A DNA stretch of 64,000 bases from Capronia americana (lineage: Eukaryota > Ascomycota > Eurotiomycetes > Chaetothyriales > Herpotrichiellaceae). Every line of letters starts with the position of its first letter. Position 1 is the first letter of the stretch. A program made the position numbers and the translations under genes. The DNA lies in NCBI GenBank assembly GCA_016110215.1, contig JADWQD010000006.1:682001-746000 (forward strand), given 5' to 3'. The notes below the pieces were generated by a model. That model was given only the letters and a program-made list of their open reading frames with translations, had not been told where the DNA came from and searched no databases. Of this stretch, positions 52,607 through 63,372 are shown piece by piece.

Positions 52607-52967
52607 AGCTACTGTAGCTAGCAGTGTTGCGCCTGATAAACCCAATGCCAAATATACCGGGTCCTTGATGAAATACCGACACAGACACGACACGCGCTAC
52701 GCCTCAATGAGTTAATTATAAATTGACTCAACGGCTGGCGCTACTGCGTTTTCACCAATCACCTGATGGCAGGCACTGTCGCTAGTCCCTTTCAGTCGCA
52801 ATGCATGACTAAAATGTCCGACCCAAGAAATACTACAAGGCGAGCAAGGTCCTCATCATCTTGATATATATTATCGCCTCCACCCACCACAATTCTCAAA
52901 TCTCTCAGACCTCTCAGACCTCTCAGACCTCTCACACCACCGCTCTCACGCCGGCAACCGTTCCAAG
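52607..52967. other. Intergenic upstream of the HNH gene
   Basis: 361 nt with no coding signal. It holds the 9-bp tandem repeat at 52902-52937. Confidence 0.5.
52902..52937. repeat. 9-bp tandem repeat, CTCTCAGAC, four copies
   Basis: Three perfect copies and a fourth with one change (CTCTCACAC). It ends 30 nt before the HNH-protein start codon, in the pyrimidine-rich leader. Confidence 0.85.
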
Positions 52968-54353
52968 ATGCGACAGAGAAGGAGTCCCGTCTTTCGCGAT
53001 CCAATCCAAGCCTTCCAAACACCAGTAGCATTCCGACTGATCAGCGAGACGGTCGATAATGAATCCGCAGAGCTCGAAGGGCGAATTCAAAAGATCTATG
53101 ACTCCTCAAACGAGCCGATCGGAGACAAACCTGAAACAACGTCTCTCTACATCGACCAACGAGCACAGCTGGTCGAAGACATAGAAGAGCATCGCAAAAA
53201 GGCCCGCAAGGTCGCCCGCGAAGCCTATGCAAGACTATTCTTACCACCAGGCCCCGAACTAGATGAGCTCAAGAGCGCCTTGACAGTACTCGACCACACA
53301 GATGGCATCTTACTGAAAGAGAGGGCTGCGCTGGCCGCTAACAGAATACGGGTCCAGTATCACGTCCTCGGTCGCCCAAGCAATATCAAGATCGGCAAAG
53401 CGTATAAGATGGCTATCACCGACAATGTCCCCGAACGCGCGCGTGGGCCGTCGTCTAAAAAGACACGTGGGAGGCCATGGGCCGATCTAACATCATTCAG
53501 CAACAGGCTTATTAAAGCATACAACGCTGAAGGCTCAAAGTTAACAGAGAGACCGGATCCCTATGACGACTATGGCTACGTACCGATTTGGTGTCCTATT
53601 TCCGGCAAGGAGTTTCCAGCGGTCCTCATGAAAGCAACGCATATCATTCCCTATTCGATTGGCGAGACCAACGCTTCATACCTATTCGGATCCGGGCCGC
53701 ATGAAGGGTACGAGGTAGTCTGGTCAGAGAAAAATGGCCTTTTCATGGTCTGCGACATCAGAAAAAGATTCGATGATGGGAAACTGCTTGTTCTGCCCGA
53801 TCCCACGGACGAGACGGAGTTCATCAGTCTCATTCTGTGTGAAGATCTACTGCAGAAAACGTGTTTCGCAATCGACGCGCCGTACCGCACTATCCATAGG
53901 AGACGGCTTCAGTTTCAGACCGCCGCAAGGCCCGACAAACGGTACCTCTACATGCACGCATTACTAACGCTGTTTCAACGGCGTCGAGACAATGTACCTG
54001 GATGGGAGAAGGACCGAGAACAAGTGTTCGGTGGTCAAACATGGGCGTTGCCAAAGAATTGGGCACGTCAGAGTATGATGGAAGTCCTGGCTTTGGAAAT
54101 CGGGAATAGCTCGGGAAATATCGAGGGAGTGGAGGGCCTTGGAGAGTTCCCTGATGCCGTACCACCCGAGGAGGAGAAAAGGATGGCCACGCTGGTGAGG
54201 TATGGGTGGGAGACTCGAGCGAGTAGTGCGGAGAATCCAGATGATGAATATGACGAAGATGAGGACGATGAAGACGATGAAGACGATGAAGACGAGGAAG
54301 ACGAGGAAGACGATGAGGATGAAGAAGATGATGATGATTGGGATGATGAATGA
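52968..54353 (+). CDS. HNH endonuclease-domain protein with poly-acidic tail
   Basis: A single exon of 461 residues. The centre holds a fungal HNH_2-type domain: WCPISGK at 208-214, the ATHIIPYSIG segment with H225, NGLFMVCDIRKRFDDGKLLVLPD next, and HRRRLQFQ later. This matches the Cys-x-x-(S/T)-G ... A-H-I-x-P ... N-G-L ... F-D pattern of a family greatly expanded in some fungi. A helical, charged N-terminal region (ETVDNESAELEGRIQKIYDS and VEDIEEHRKKARKVAREAYARL) precedes it. The last 34 residues are almost only Asp and Glu, from a GAY/GAR repeat. The HNH core histidine is present, so nuclease activity is possible, but the zinc or metal cysteines of classical HNH enzymes are incomplete. Its role is unknown; fungal homologues are often species-specific. 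Confidence 0.85.
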   Translation: MRQRRSPVFRDPIQAFQTPVAFRLISETVDNESAELEGRIQKIYDSSNEPIGDKPETTSLYIDQRAQLVEDIEEHRKKARKVAREAYARLFLPPGPELDELKSALTVLDHTDGILLKERAALAANRIRVQYHVLGRPSNIKIGKAYKMAITDNVPERARGPSSKKTRGRPWADLTSFSNRLIKAYNAEGSKLTERPDPYDDYGYVPIWCPISGKEFPAVLMKATHIIPYSIGETNASYLFGSGPHEGYEVVWSEKNGLFMVCDIRKRFDDGKLLVLPDPTDETEFISLILCEDLLQKTCFAIDAPYRTIHRRRLQFQTAARPDKRYLYMHALLTLFQRRRDNVPGWEKDREQVFGGQTWALPKNWARQSMMEVLALEIGNSSGNIEGVEGLGEFPDAVPPEEEKRMATLVRYGWETRASSAENPDDEYDEDEDDEDDEDDEDEEDEEDDEDEEDDDDWDDE

Positions 54354-54644
54354 AGCTCGCGGACTCATCGAGCAGAGGGCAGAGGCAAGAACGACTGTGA
54401 GCGCGAGGATGAGTACATAAAGTATCACAGTTCGAGGCATTGGGTTTATCGGGCATTGGGTTTATCGGGTATACCGTATAGCTATAGCTATACCTATCTG
54501 TTCTATCCTATACTGTAAGAATCGATGTAAGATGAAGGCTGGTTTCCAATCTGTGAAAACTTCATTCATCGAAATGCCAGAACGATTTCTGTGTCGAGGG
54601 TCAATGTCCAGATTTGCTCCCTCTTCGACCTTCCTTCCAGGCGA

Positions 54645-56913
54645 CTACACATTCGACTTCGCGGTTTCCTGGCTAATACTCGCCGCTCTCTCCCGTTCGG
54701 CATGCCGCTTCTGGTCCTTGATGTCCATCATGACGCCATTCTCAAAGGTATACAGCGGCTTGAGTTCGGCGGACTTGTTCCAGAAGATATAGCGCTTGAT
54801 GAACCACGGCAGCCACGTGCCGGTCTGGTAGGACATGAAGCGGTGCGTGGGCACGGCGAAGATGTAATCGAGTTCCTCGAGCGTGCGCTGCTTCGTCTCG
54901 GGCACCCAGAGGAAGATCATGACCAAAGCCAGCATGTTCAGGCCGGCGAAGAACCCGAACGCGCCCGTTGGGGTGAAGGCCTCGAGGATCTTGGGGAACG
55001 TGAGACCCAACACGGCGGCCCAGAATAGGCACGTCGCCACCGCCCAGCCCATGCCTACCTCACGGTGGGACAGCGGGAACACCTCGGCCGAGTAGGTGAA
55101 CGGCACGGGGCCCTCGCCCGGCGAGTAGAACGCGGCGAACAGATACACGAACAGTGCGATGACGCCCAAGTGCGCGGAACTCTCGCGCGGAATGTAGAAC
55201 GCGAACCCGCCAGCCAGGAGCGTCCAGGCCATATTGGGAAAGGTGAACAGCAGGAGCGAGCGCCGCCCGAAGGTGTCGATGGTCACAAACGCCGGGATGG
55301 CGAAGATGAAGTTGACGGCGCCGAAGCCGAACGAGCCGAGCAGGGCCACAAAGTCAGACGCACCGCCCTCGCGGAAGATGGTCGACGAGTAGAAGGCCAT
55401 GATGTTGATGCCGCACATCTGCTGCGCGATCATGACCACGAATGACGCCAGCGTAGCGCGCCGCACCCGAGGCATCGTGAACAGCTGCGTGAACCGCGAC
55501 AGGTAAGTCGACTCGCCCACGATCTCGTGCTCGATCTGGATTTGCGTGCTGATGTAGTACAGGTCCCGCGCTGCGAGGAGGGGATGGTTTCGCAGCCTGA
55601 GCAGCGACTGGTATGCTTTGGCCGCTCTGCCGTGTTTGATGTACCATCTCGGACTCTCCCTAGGAGGAAACGTGCGTGTAAGCGACGAACGAGGCCAAGT
55701 CGGGTCGGGATCAAAGCATGAATGAAATCGCTGGGGCAGCCACACTGTGGATCGACGCGCACAGCGGAAGAATTCAGAGGGAACAAGAGCATAGTGAAAT
55801 GACAAACTTACGGGCACATGTAGACGAGGATGGCGAGTGGAACGGCAGGGATAAAGGCCGAGCCCAACTGTAGACGCCAGCCAATGTCGCCGGCATTCCA
55901 AACAGCGAGGTTGAAAGCAGTGCCTAGGAAGATACCGAAGGCGGTCCAGAATTGCCACGTCATCACAAGAGCGCTGCAGCTCAGTCAGCTTGCTCCGACA
56001 CAGTCGGATGGGAAGGGGACATTTCTCACCCTCGAATTGCGGCGGGGGAGTTCTCGGCAGCAAAGACCGGGGTAGTGGCGCCTTTCAGACCCATACCAAT
56101 GCCCATGAGGACACGAGTCGCCAGAAGTTGCTCCCAGGTTTGCGCGAATGCACCGCCGATGGGCGTGGCGATGAGGAAGATTGCCGACGTGAAAATGGTC
56201 CCGCGTCGTCCGAGGTAGAAGTTCAGCGGATCAGAGAGCCAACAGCCCAGGAAGGCACTGCCGATATAGGGTGCTGAGTTGACTAGTCCGATGATCCAGA
56301 AGTCTCTCTCATAGCCGGGCTGACCCTCCGGGGTGTTGAGGCCAAAGGCTTCCGGGAACGACAGATTCGCGCCGTTGGTGCCCGTCTGATCCCAACCCTG
56401 GACGGCGGCCCCGATCGAGCAGACAATCACGGTCATGTACAGTTTCGCGGGGTGCTTCCATTTCCTGTTGACCTCGATACGGAGCGCGTCCTTCTCGGCA
56501 TCGTCGAGGATGGAGAGATGCTCGAATTGGCCCGGGTTTTGGGCCACGAGCGCACCCTTTTGCAGAAGGTCAAGTTCCGAGGTCATGCCATGGCGGGTTG
56601 CAAAGTCCTCGACCTGAATTATGCCTCATCAGCTGGTGGATGGGAATCAAGAGAGAACTCGAGTGACACTCACATCAGCCAACAGATCATCCCGGGGTAT
56701 GTCGGCCAGAGGGTTCGAGATCCTTTGCCAAGGTCAACGGAGAAACACGAGGAACAAGAGAATCGCTTACTTGGCGTCGAGGTTCTTATCTCTGTTAAGG
56801 TCCACGATGGAGGAACGGCGGCGCTCCTGGCTTGGGCCCTTCTCATAGTGGTCTGCACTATGCCCGTTAGTCGGCCCGGTGGTGGAGTATCTGATGTCCT
56901 TCGAGTCCGACAT
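54645..56913 (-). CDS. MFS sugar transporter, five exons
   Basis: Exons 56913-56771, 56722-56674, 56613-56030, 55973-55812 and 55659-54645 (introns 48, 60, 56 and 152 nt) encode 650 residues. The N-terminal 100 residues are cytosolic, including NPLADIPRDDLLADVEDFA, which is usual in this fungal subgroup. Twelve helices follow. Sugar-porter signatures are GSAFLGCWLSDPLNFYLGRR, PESPRWYIKHGR at the helix 6-7 loop, DTFGRRSLLLF and PETKQRTLEELDYIF after helix 12. QQMCGIN in helix 7 is the family's QQxxGxN. The cargo is a hexose, disaccharide or polyol; the family signature does not decide which. The 49-nt second exon and the first start are supported by phase and the conserved DAKISNPLADIP joint. 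Confidence 0.93.
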
Positions 56914-59900
56914 CTTGGCCTTCGAATGCTGGGCCTGCCGATGCGATGGTGCAAGTCCTCCAGGAAAAACAGGAGAACGGAGAGAATGGAAAGGGAAGGG
57001 AAGCACGGGGTCGCCCCTCTGATATACTAGGACATTTCTACCACCGTGGAGTTCGTGGGGACCCCGCTCGCTGATCAGCCTGCCTTCAAGTGGGCGAAAT
57101 GTGGTAACATCGTTTGATGCATCATTCAGATTGAAGAGCAAGGCCCCCCGATGAGAGCAGGCTCATCATCGCTTGGTGGTCCACCTGCGAGATCATAATG
57201 TCTCCGGGCGTCTTCTGGAAGAAAGTCTCCTTCTGATGCGCTCCACTGGTATCGCTGCGCCGCGCCCTTGGCAGCGGAGAAAAGCTCCACATGATCAAGA
57301 AATGAGATGCAGGTCACGGTTGGCACATGTCATTCGACCGGTGGCTAGTCAGCGTTCAACTGCGGCTTGTACTTTCAGGGCACAAACTTGACGACGCAGC
57401 TCGCCGGCAGCTCGCCGACAACACAAGGTTGAAGTTGAAGACCTCGCAACCTCAGCTGTACATCGGTGCGTCTGACCAAGGAGGGCTGCTCCGTTGGAAA
57501 TTTCAATGCCTGGCAGAGTTCCCACATGCCTGCCACGACGGCGGCAAAACAGCCGGTCATGCTCCGTATTCAACAGAGCCGAAAAGTCCAAGTGGTGGAG
57601 TGCGGAGTGGATGAACAGGCCCAGATGTAACAGCGGGCGGCCGCCCCCAAGACTGTGCATGCAACCGCCGAGCGCGGAGATCGACCTTGGCAAGGCTCGG
57701 CGGAGCCTTGAAATTTGCACTTCACGGGCTGTCACTGCCGAAGCAACCTTGTCGGGCAAGCTTCTGCAGCTTGCACTGGTGCTTGGGCGTTGAACCTGAC
57801 GTCACATTCAACGTTCTGGCCCAGATGCAGCTAACACAGCATACTCGTAGTCTGGTGGGAAAGGATAATGTGACGGTCCGGTAAAGCGAGCCGAGTACGG
57901 CTCAGGAGCTGACTGGTTCGCATGAGAGATCTGTAGCAAGCCTCCTCCTGTTTGAGGCATCGCACTAAACGGCATTGGGGGATACAGTTACCGCCACGTC
58001 AACGCTTGTGCAGGTTGAAGAATGGACGTCTCTGCATACGAGGGTTGGTGCAGTTGACGACCTGCGCGTGACGCGTCAGTTAAAGTCAAAGAGTTGCAGT
58101 GAGCTGATTGTTGTTGAGTTAAGAGGTCTCACTAGTGAAGAATTCAGAAATCCGAAGCGAGAAAGAGGAATCGACAATGTGTTGAGGGTCTGGCTGAAAC
58201 TGAAGAGGAAGAGAGAGAGAGTAGAGGGAAGGATCAGCACTCGGTCCAACGCCCCGATGATCGCCATCGGCGTGTCAGCAGCTTCGCCGAGAGAGTTCCG
58301 GTGACAACAACAGATACACACCAGCCTCCAAAAGCGGTTCTGCAGGTCAAATGCAGCAGTCATTCATTCTTCCTCCAGATCACCGGCTGCAGAGATAGGG
58401 TTGTGTTGGTTGGTCTGTGGCCATAATGCTAATCTAATTCAGCAGCGTTTGAATCAATACTCACGGAAAGGAGAATGACTGATCCTCTGACTTTTGGCTC
58501 GCGTGGTAGGGCTCCATTCCGAAACTACCTGGGTTCCATCTACGCCCACACTTGTCCCAGATCAAGGGCCCGTCCACAACGATTCAATGCACCTTCTGAA
58601 CATTGGTTTCCGAATCTTATGCGAACCGTTAACCTAAGATCTCGAAACCTTAAACAATCCAGAATGACGGCAAAGTCAGATACAGGGCGAAATCATCGTG
58701 GGTGCTGGACGCTGCCATCATTCCACGCAACAGGCATGACAATGTGAGCTTCATTCTCTTTTACTTAGAGACCTGAATTACAATGGCGATGGGATACGTT
58801 TGGTGATGGTTCTGCTCTCTGTATGTCAACCAACACAATCCTGTGATTTTTGAGGCGAATCCCTGCTGGCACTGTGCTGGAAAGAAAAAAGGGGCCGCTC
58901 TATAGAACAGAACTATTTCGTCAAGTAGTGCGATTTGACTGCGGTCTGCAAGGGCGCAAGGCGTGAGGACGAAGAGGATGCCGAACGGCTCACTACATGC
59001 GAAGGGGATTCGAAGCGGCATCTGGTTAGGGGCAGTCTATTCCACGGAGACATGGAGCCCCATGTGTATCCCACGCGAGGGTGCAGACTGCTTTACTGAC
59101 GGGTCTGACCCTTGAAGCTCACGAGAAAGAGAACAAACCGGTGAGAGGAGCGAGAAGGAGATGTTGGGACGACAGCTAGTCCTGGATTGGTCTAGCACCG
59201 AGGTTGATGACTTCCTGTCGCAGTCCGGGCTAGAGCAAGCCTGGATCTTCGCACCCTCACATGTAGTACATATCAGTACCTAAGGTAACCTTGGAACTTC
59301 CCGCCTCATGGGAGGTAGCCGTCCTGTAGGCAGAAATGGCATTTCCCTCGCACAGGCTCTGTGCGTTTTCACTCCGCCATTCCTGGCGCTGACCATCCGA
59401 CAGACCATCGGTACAAGGCGTTGCCTTCCAAGGCATACCACAGTAGCTGAGCAATGAGCAGCCTATCAACATTTGTTTCGCAACTGGTTCTGCAGGCGGC
59501 AAGATCGAGCAGCTCAACTTCCACGCCAACGCCCGCCAACTCTTCCTCCGTCAAGGAGGTGCACTGTCGTCCAATAGAAAGCCTGACACAGCAGTCTCCA
59601 AAGGCCAGCATTCCAACGGTCGTCACGCATCATGCTTGGCTGTCTTGAATTGAGGTCAGAACTTCCGTCCAAGGTATACAGATACCATCTATAAAGACCA
59701 GAGTCAGTGGCATAGGTGGGTTCAGAGGAGACAAATCGGCGTGGTTGTTGAGCGAGAAGCTCTTGGACCATCATGGCACATGCGCCCGTCTCAGCATACT
59801 GCATTCTGTCATAGAGACGTCGAAGACCGCGGTGCCTGTCCTGCGCTATTATTAGCGTCTTGATACTGGTACCTGGCCTTCGTCTGATTTCTACGCACCA

Positions 59901-60084
59901 GCAATCGATCGATTAGTCTCCCTTTGGCGGCTCTTCTTTGCCCGCCAGACACATGGCTTGGGAGCGAGGGCCAGATCGCCGAGGAATGGAGGGCCGGCTC
60001 TCTCGGGGACTCTGGAACGGGATAGCGATAGTATCCGTACTGGACATACTCGATCCGCAGCGGCGCTGCGGAGATGTGAAGATC
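56914..60084. other. 3.2-kb gene-free stretch
   Basis: Nothing here can be joined into a recognised gene. Two overlapping minus-strand frames at 59369-59804 have protein-like composition (QYAETGACAMMVQELLAQQP; VDRLLIAQLLWYALEGNALY) but end in stops without a workable splice. A plus frame at 57494-57793 and its antisense have no motif. The region may hold an unrecognised gene or remnant. Confidence 0.45.
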
Positions 60085-60810
60085 CTATGCGTGGCTGTCA
60101 GACACGGACTGGTAGCTGAAAGACGTTTGGGACATGAGTTCGCTCACGATATCGACATGCTCAGATTTGCCGGTTACAATGTCCCATCGACAGACCCTGC
60201 ATGGGAGTACCACACTCCACTGCAGGCACGCATCAGGCACCGCGTTCTCCGAGTTCGTGAAAACGGAGGGTACACAGCGCTTCAATCGCAGCTGATGCCG
60301 CACTCCGGACAGAACTTTCTCCGTACATCCCTGGGCAAGCAGTTCTTCGAGCCATTTGTACATCACCACCACGGGACCAGCCACATACAACCCGGAAGGA
60401 GCGAGGCTGATGGTTCTGAGGTTAGGCAACGACGCTGCCTTGGTGTAGAAATCGAGGCTGTCCGGATACCTGGGGATCGCAGAGGGGGTAAACCGAACGT
60501 GTCGCACATGCTGACATAGTTTCGAGGGATACTCTGCCTCCCAGTGCACGATAACGAGACAAAGATCATGATATTCGTATCGTTGGGCTTGATTGTAGAG
60601 CTCTCTGGACGCCGAGAGCAGATCTCTTGCATAACACTTCCGGTAGACCTTGGAAAAGTAGGGTCGCTGCCAGGACTTCTCGTAGTCCCATTCTACTTCA
60701 GCTCGCTCAAAGTAGGACGCGTAAATCATGTTGCGGACTTCTTGCGGCAGTCTGCAAAACAGCCCTAGGCTTGGGTTGGAGCTCGCTGACCCCCGTTTGA
60801 CTTTGGGCAT
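60085..60810 (-). CDS. F-box/2EXR-like small protein
   Basis: A 241-residue frame beginning MPKVKRGSASSNPSLG. The frame is open further upstream to 61116, but that part lacks the pattern and this ATG directly precedes LFCRLPQEVRNMIYASYFE, the signature LP-x-E-V/I-R-x-x-I-Y of a very large fungal family related to F-box proteins. It is followed by a conserved-type core: LLSASRELYNQAQRYEYHDLCLVI and LCQHVRHVRFTPSAI. The function of such proteins is unknown; some may be SCF substrate receptors. No signal peptide is seen in this shorter form. An intron-containing form with an earlier start cannot be excluded. Confidence 0.72.
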   Translation of the reverse strand: MPKVKRGSASSNPSLGLFCRLPQEVRNMIYASYFERAEVEWDYEKSWQRPYFSKVYRKCYARDLLSASRELYNQAQRYEYHDLCLVIVHWEAEYPSKLCQHVRHVRFTPSAIPRYPDSLDFYTKAASLPNLRTISLAPSGLYVAGPVVVMYKWLEELLAQGCTEKVLSGVRHQLRLKRCVPSVFTNSENAVPDACLQWSVVLPCRVCRWDIVTGKSEHVDIVSELMSQTSFSYQSVSDSHA

Positions 60811-61265
60811 GCTGAACGCAGCGGAAGAAGGTAAGAAAGTAGCAATTTCGGATGGAAAAAAAAGAACGATGTGTAGCAAGGGAGAAAGGACCGCGTTAGT
60901 AGCAGGTATATAATTAGTGAAGCTGGGAACGGGACTGATTACTTTGTAAAATCCATTCACCACCAACCCCCAGTCGACCATCAGTATTAGTGGTAAGCCA
61001 GCAAAACTCCGTCCCAGTACAAAGCGCAGAGTGCGGCGGTTCGCAAAAGTGGGTATCTCTGATAGAAAAAGTTCAACTGCACGCGCCTTATCCGCCTGGA
61101 AATCTTCATGACCCAAGGTCAGCTATTCCTCGCTCAGCTCGCGGCTTATTCTGGTGACTGTTCCTAGTCTGCACCTAGACACGGCTGCGGCGGTACCATG
61201 GGCGTCGGACTCGCCTAGAACGCTTTGTAAGTACATATATTTCACCAAGATCTTGATGCGCAGTC
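60811..61265. other. Intergenic upstream of the F-box-like gene
   Basis: 455 nt between the F-box-like gene start and the MARVEL gene 3' end (both on the minus strand). The F-box-like reading frame stays open here up to 61116, so part of it could be coding if a different start is used. Confidence 0.45.
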
Positions 61266-61865
61266 TTACGCTCTCTCGCCCGCGGGCGCAACTACAGTAG
61301 TCTTCTTGCGACCCTCACGATGAATGAACCAGAGACCAACAAGGGCACTCAGGAGCCAGAAGATCGCGGACAAGAACGAGAAGGCCTCGGCCGATCGGTA
61401 GCGACCACAGAAGCCGTGGAAGCTGATTTGGTTCCAGTCAAAGGTGTCTCCGTTGCAGGTTGAGTCGCCCAGCCATTCAACCAGGAGACCAAAGGATGCG
61501 AACCAGGCGAAGGAGAGGATGATGTCCATAGGCCCTGTTCGAGGGGAGTTCATGTCAGCTCCCACTTCTCTCGGACGGGGTACAGCATGTTGAACTTACA
61601 GTGGAAGAAACCGCCCGAGAAAGGTAACAACCACAGCAAACCGAGGAGAAGAGAGATTCCGGCAACAACTTCGATGTAGATCAAGCGCGCAAGCGGCCAG
61701 CCACTCCCGTCACGGTAGTCATGAAGGTAAGATCCGATAATTCCAGCGACGACCTGCAGAATGTCAGAGGCCGCCTTGTAAATCTGCCGGATGAGAGCTC
61801 ACTCCAGCGAAAGCGATCTCGCAGGCACGAAGGCCCATAGAGATGATTCTCGAGATGACAGGCAT
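61266..61865 (-). CDS. MARVEL-domain membrane protein
   Basis: Exons 61865-61803, 61753-61600 and 61534-61266 (introns 49 and 65 nt) encode 161 residues. Four membrane helices are seen: about 8-28 (MGLRACEIAFAGVVAGIIGSY), 43-63 (LARLIYIEVVAGISLLLGLL), 75-95 (PMDIILSFAWFASFGLLVEWL) and 125-145 (EAFSFLSAIFWLLSALVGLW). The loop between helices 3 and 4 has two or three cysteines and the FCGRYRSAEAFSF segment typical of fungal MARVEL proteins. These sit in the plasma membrane or secretory membranes; the best-known fungal relative is Nce102 at eisosomes, though this one is a different subgroup. The tail is basic. An intron splits the first helix, as in relatives. Confidence 0.88.
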
Positions 61866-62919
61866 TTTCGTGGGTCTGTCTCGATTGACTTGAGATCTGT
61901 CTGTGAGAGATGATGGCTGACTTTGGAACTGAGAGAGAAAGATGCGAGATTAGAGACACGAATTGGTGAAGATCGCAAGGTCAACGCAGTTGTGGTGAAG
62001 GTAAGGCAGACCTTATGGGTGACGACTGGCCACTGTATTGGATGTCAACGCAAAGCTACAACGGAATTCGTCGTGTTTGCCCTTTTATGTGGTGCTGGCC
62101 ACGCGCATCATTCCTCTCTACTTCTTCTCGTATACTCGCCACCCTAGCACGATCGCCACACCATACCTTGGATTTTTGCAACGACAAGGCGCGTCGTCCC
62201 ACCAAGACCTTGATTTGGGCCCAGGTTTGGGCGCGTGACACTGCATGAAACGTGTTGACAAGAAGCTGGCATCACGCTATTGGACGAGCTGGAGAGGAAC
62301 AACAACATCCTACCAAAACTGGGCCGCACCCATGGCGATTTCCGGTCCATACGAGATGCTTTAAAGGCTTTAGAGGCTGAACAGGCATCGAAACACAAAG
62401 AGGTGCGGATGAAAAACCGGTAAGCGAGCAGATGCTTCTCGGAAATTAATTGCAGATCCCTGCAGCGCCTGTCGCACTGACGTAGGACAAGGCTGTACGC
62501 GTGATGGAGCCAGCCTCGTTCTCGTCTGCAGCTAGACGGCTGTACGAGTGTTCATATGAGGTATGTGACTGCCTCACTGCTCACTACCAGCGTGTCACAG
62601 CGATCAGACGAGTCTGGCAGTATCAGAGAATGTACCGAGTAAAATGTCAATCATTCGGCACGCTCAACGCCCCTAGAATGGTACGCAAGGAGAACATCAA
62701 CCGTGTGATGAGGCTTCAGCGCCTACATATGGAGTAACTCAAGGCTATGAAACTCCTTGCGCCTTCTTCGCCCTGCTCAAGCACAACTCATTAGAACATG
62801 CTAGAGGTGCGTGGGGAAGGAATCCAAACCCCTTACCCTGTGTTCCCAGTAGACTTTTTGACAATTCCAGTGCCGCCCGCTCTATGGAGTACCCTTTTTT
62901 CTCATCATCAAGACGCAGC
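61866..62919. other. Intergenic with a doubtful coding fragment
   Basis: About 1 kb between the MARVEL gene (its promoter side) and the 3' end of the small minus-strand gene. The central part holds the fragment described in the next entry; the rest shows no coding signal. Confidence 0.45.
62263..62512 (+). pseudogene. Possible gene fragment, coiled-coil segment
   Basis: From 62263 an open segment reads GITLLDELERNNNILPKLG followed by ALKALEAEQASKHKEVRMKNR, an amphipathic helix pattern. It has a TGA just upstream and no ATG, so it would need an upstream exon; CAAG before it could be an acceptor. A GTAAGC donor at 62419 could join an acceptor near 62486 and end soon after in RLYA. I do not recognise a family. 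It may be a remnant or an unspliced exon of an unseen gene. Confidence 0.25.
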
Positions 62920-63372
62920 TCAACCTTGTAATGCCCTCGCCGCCTGCTTGACGTCTTCCCCAAAGTCAAAAACCCCACCAAACATGATCTGCTTCCTCGC
63001 CTCCAGAATGATACTTGTAATCATCATGGCCCTGGCAGTGGCATCCCTCCATTTCTCGTTGAACCCGCCGACGGTCATGCGTGGATACATATCATCGCTG
63101 ATCAAGCTTGCATTCTCTTTCACATCGTCTGCGTTTGCGATCGCCAGTGCCTTGGAGTTTTTGTCGGCGTCAGGGGGCAAAATGGGAAGGAGATAGTTTT
63201 TGTAAGTGGTGAGTTCGAAGTCAGTGACGTTGTAGAGTGAGGGAGGGATATTTGAACGATCGGGCAGACCCCCGGGAGTGAGGCGCATGGAAGGGTGAGC
63301 GAGCAGGGCGCGGATGAGGGAAGCATGCTTGGAGGCTTGGGTGAATCTTTCTTGAGGTGTAGGAGGCGCCAT
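62920..63372 (-). CDS. Small protein of unknown function
   Basis: A single frame of 150 residues starting MAPPTPQERFTQASKHASLI. Segments that look conserved and ordered are LTTYKNYLLPILPPDADKNSKALAIANADDVKENA and GGFNEKWRDATARAMMITSIILEARKQI. It has no signal peptide and no membrane helix; TARAMMITSIILEA is an amphipathic helix. Amino-acid use and length look genuine and no competing frame on the other strand has a motif. I do not recognise the family. An additional 5' exon cannot be excluded, although the ATG is followed by a typical Pro-Pro start. Confidence 0.65.
   Translation of the reverse strand: MAPPTPQERFTQASKHASLIRALLAHPSMRLTPGGLPDRSNIPPSLYNVTDFELTTYKNYLLPILPPDADKNSKALAIANADDVKENASLISDDMYPRMTVGGFNEKWRDATARAMMITSIILEARKQIMFGGVFDFGEDVKQAARALQG

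Noticed and set aside
51890..52693. 267-residue open frame on the minus strand
   Set aside because: Antisense to the D-arabinono-lactone oxidase C-terminal half.
59938..60519. 193-residue open frame on the plus strand
   Set aside because: Antisense to the F-box-like gene, which carries the LPQEVRNMIY signature.
60811..61116. Upstream extension of the F-box-like gene (102 extra residues)
   Set aside because: Open in frame and partly hydrophobic, but family members start shortly before the LPxEVR motif, so the ATG at 60810 was chosen.
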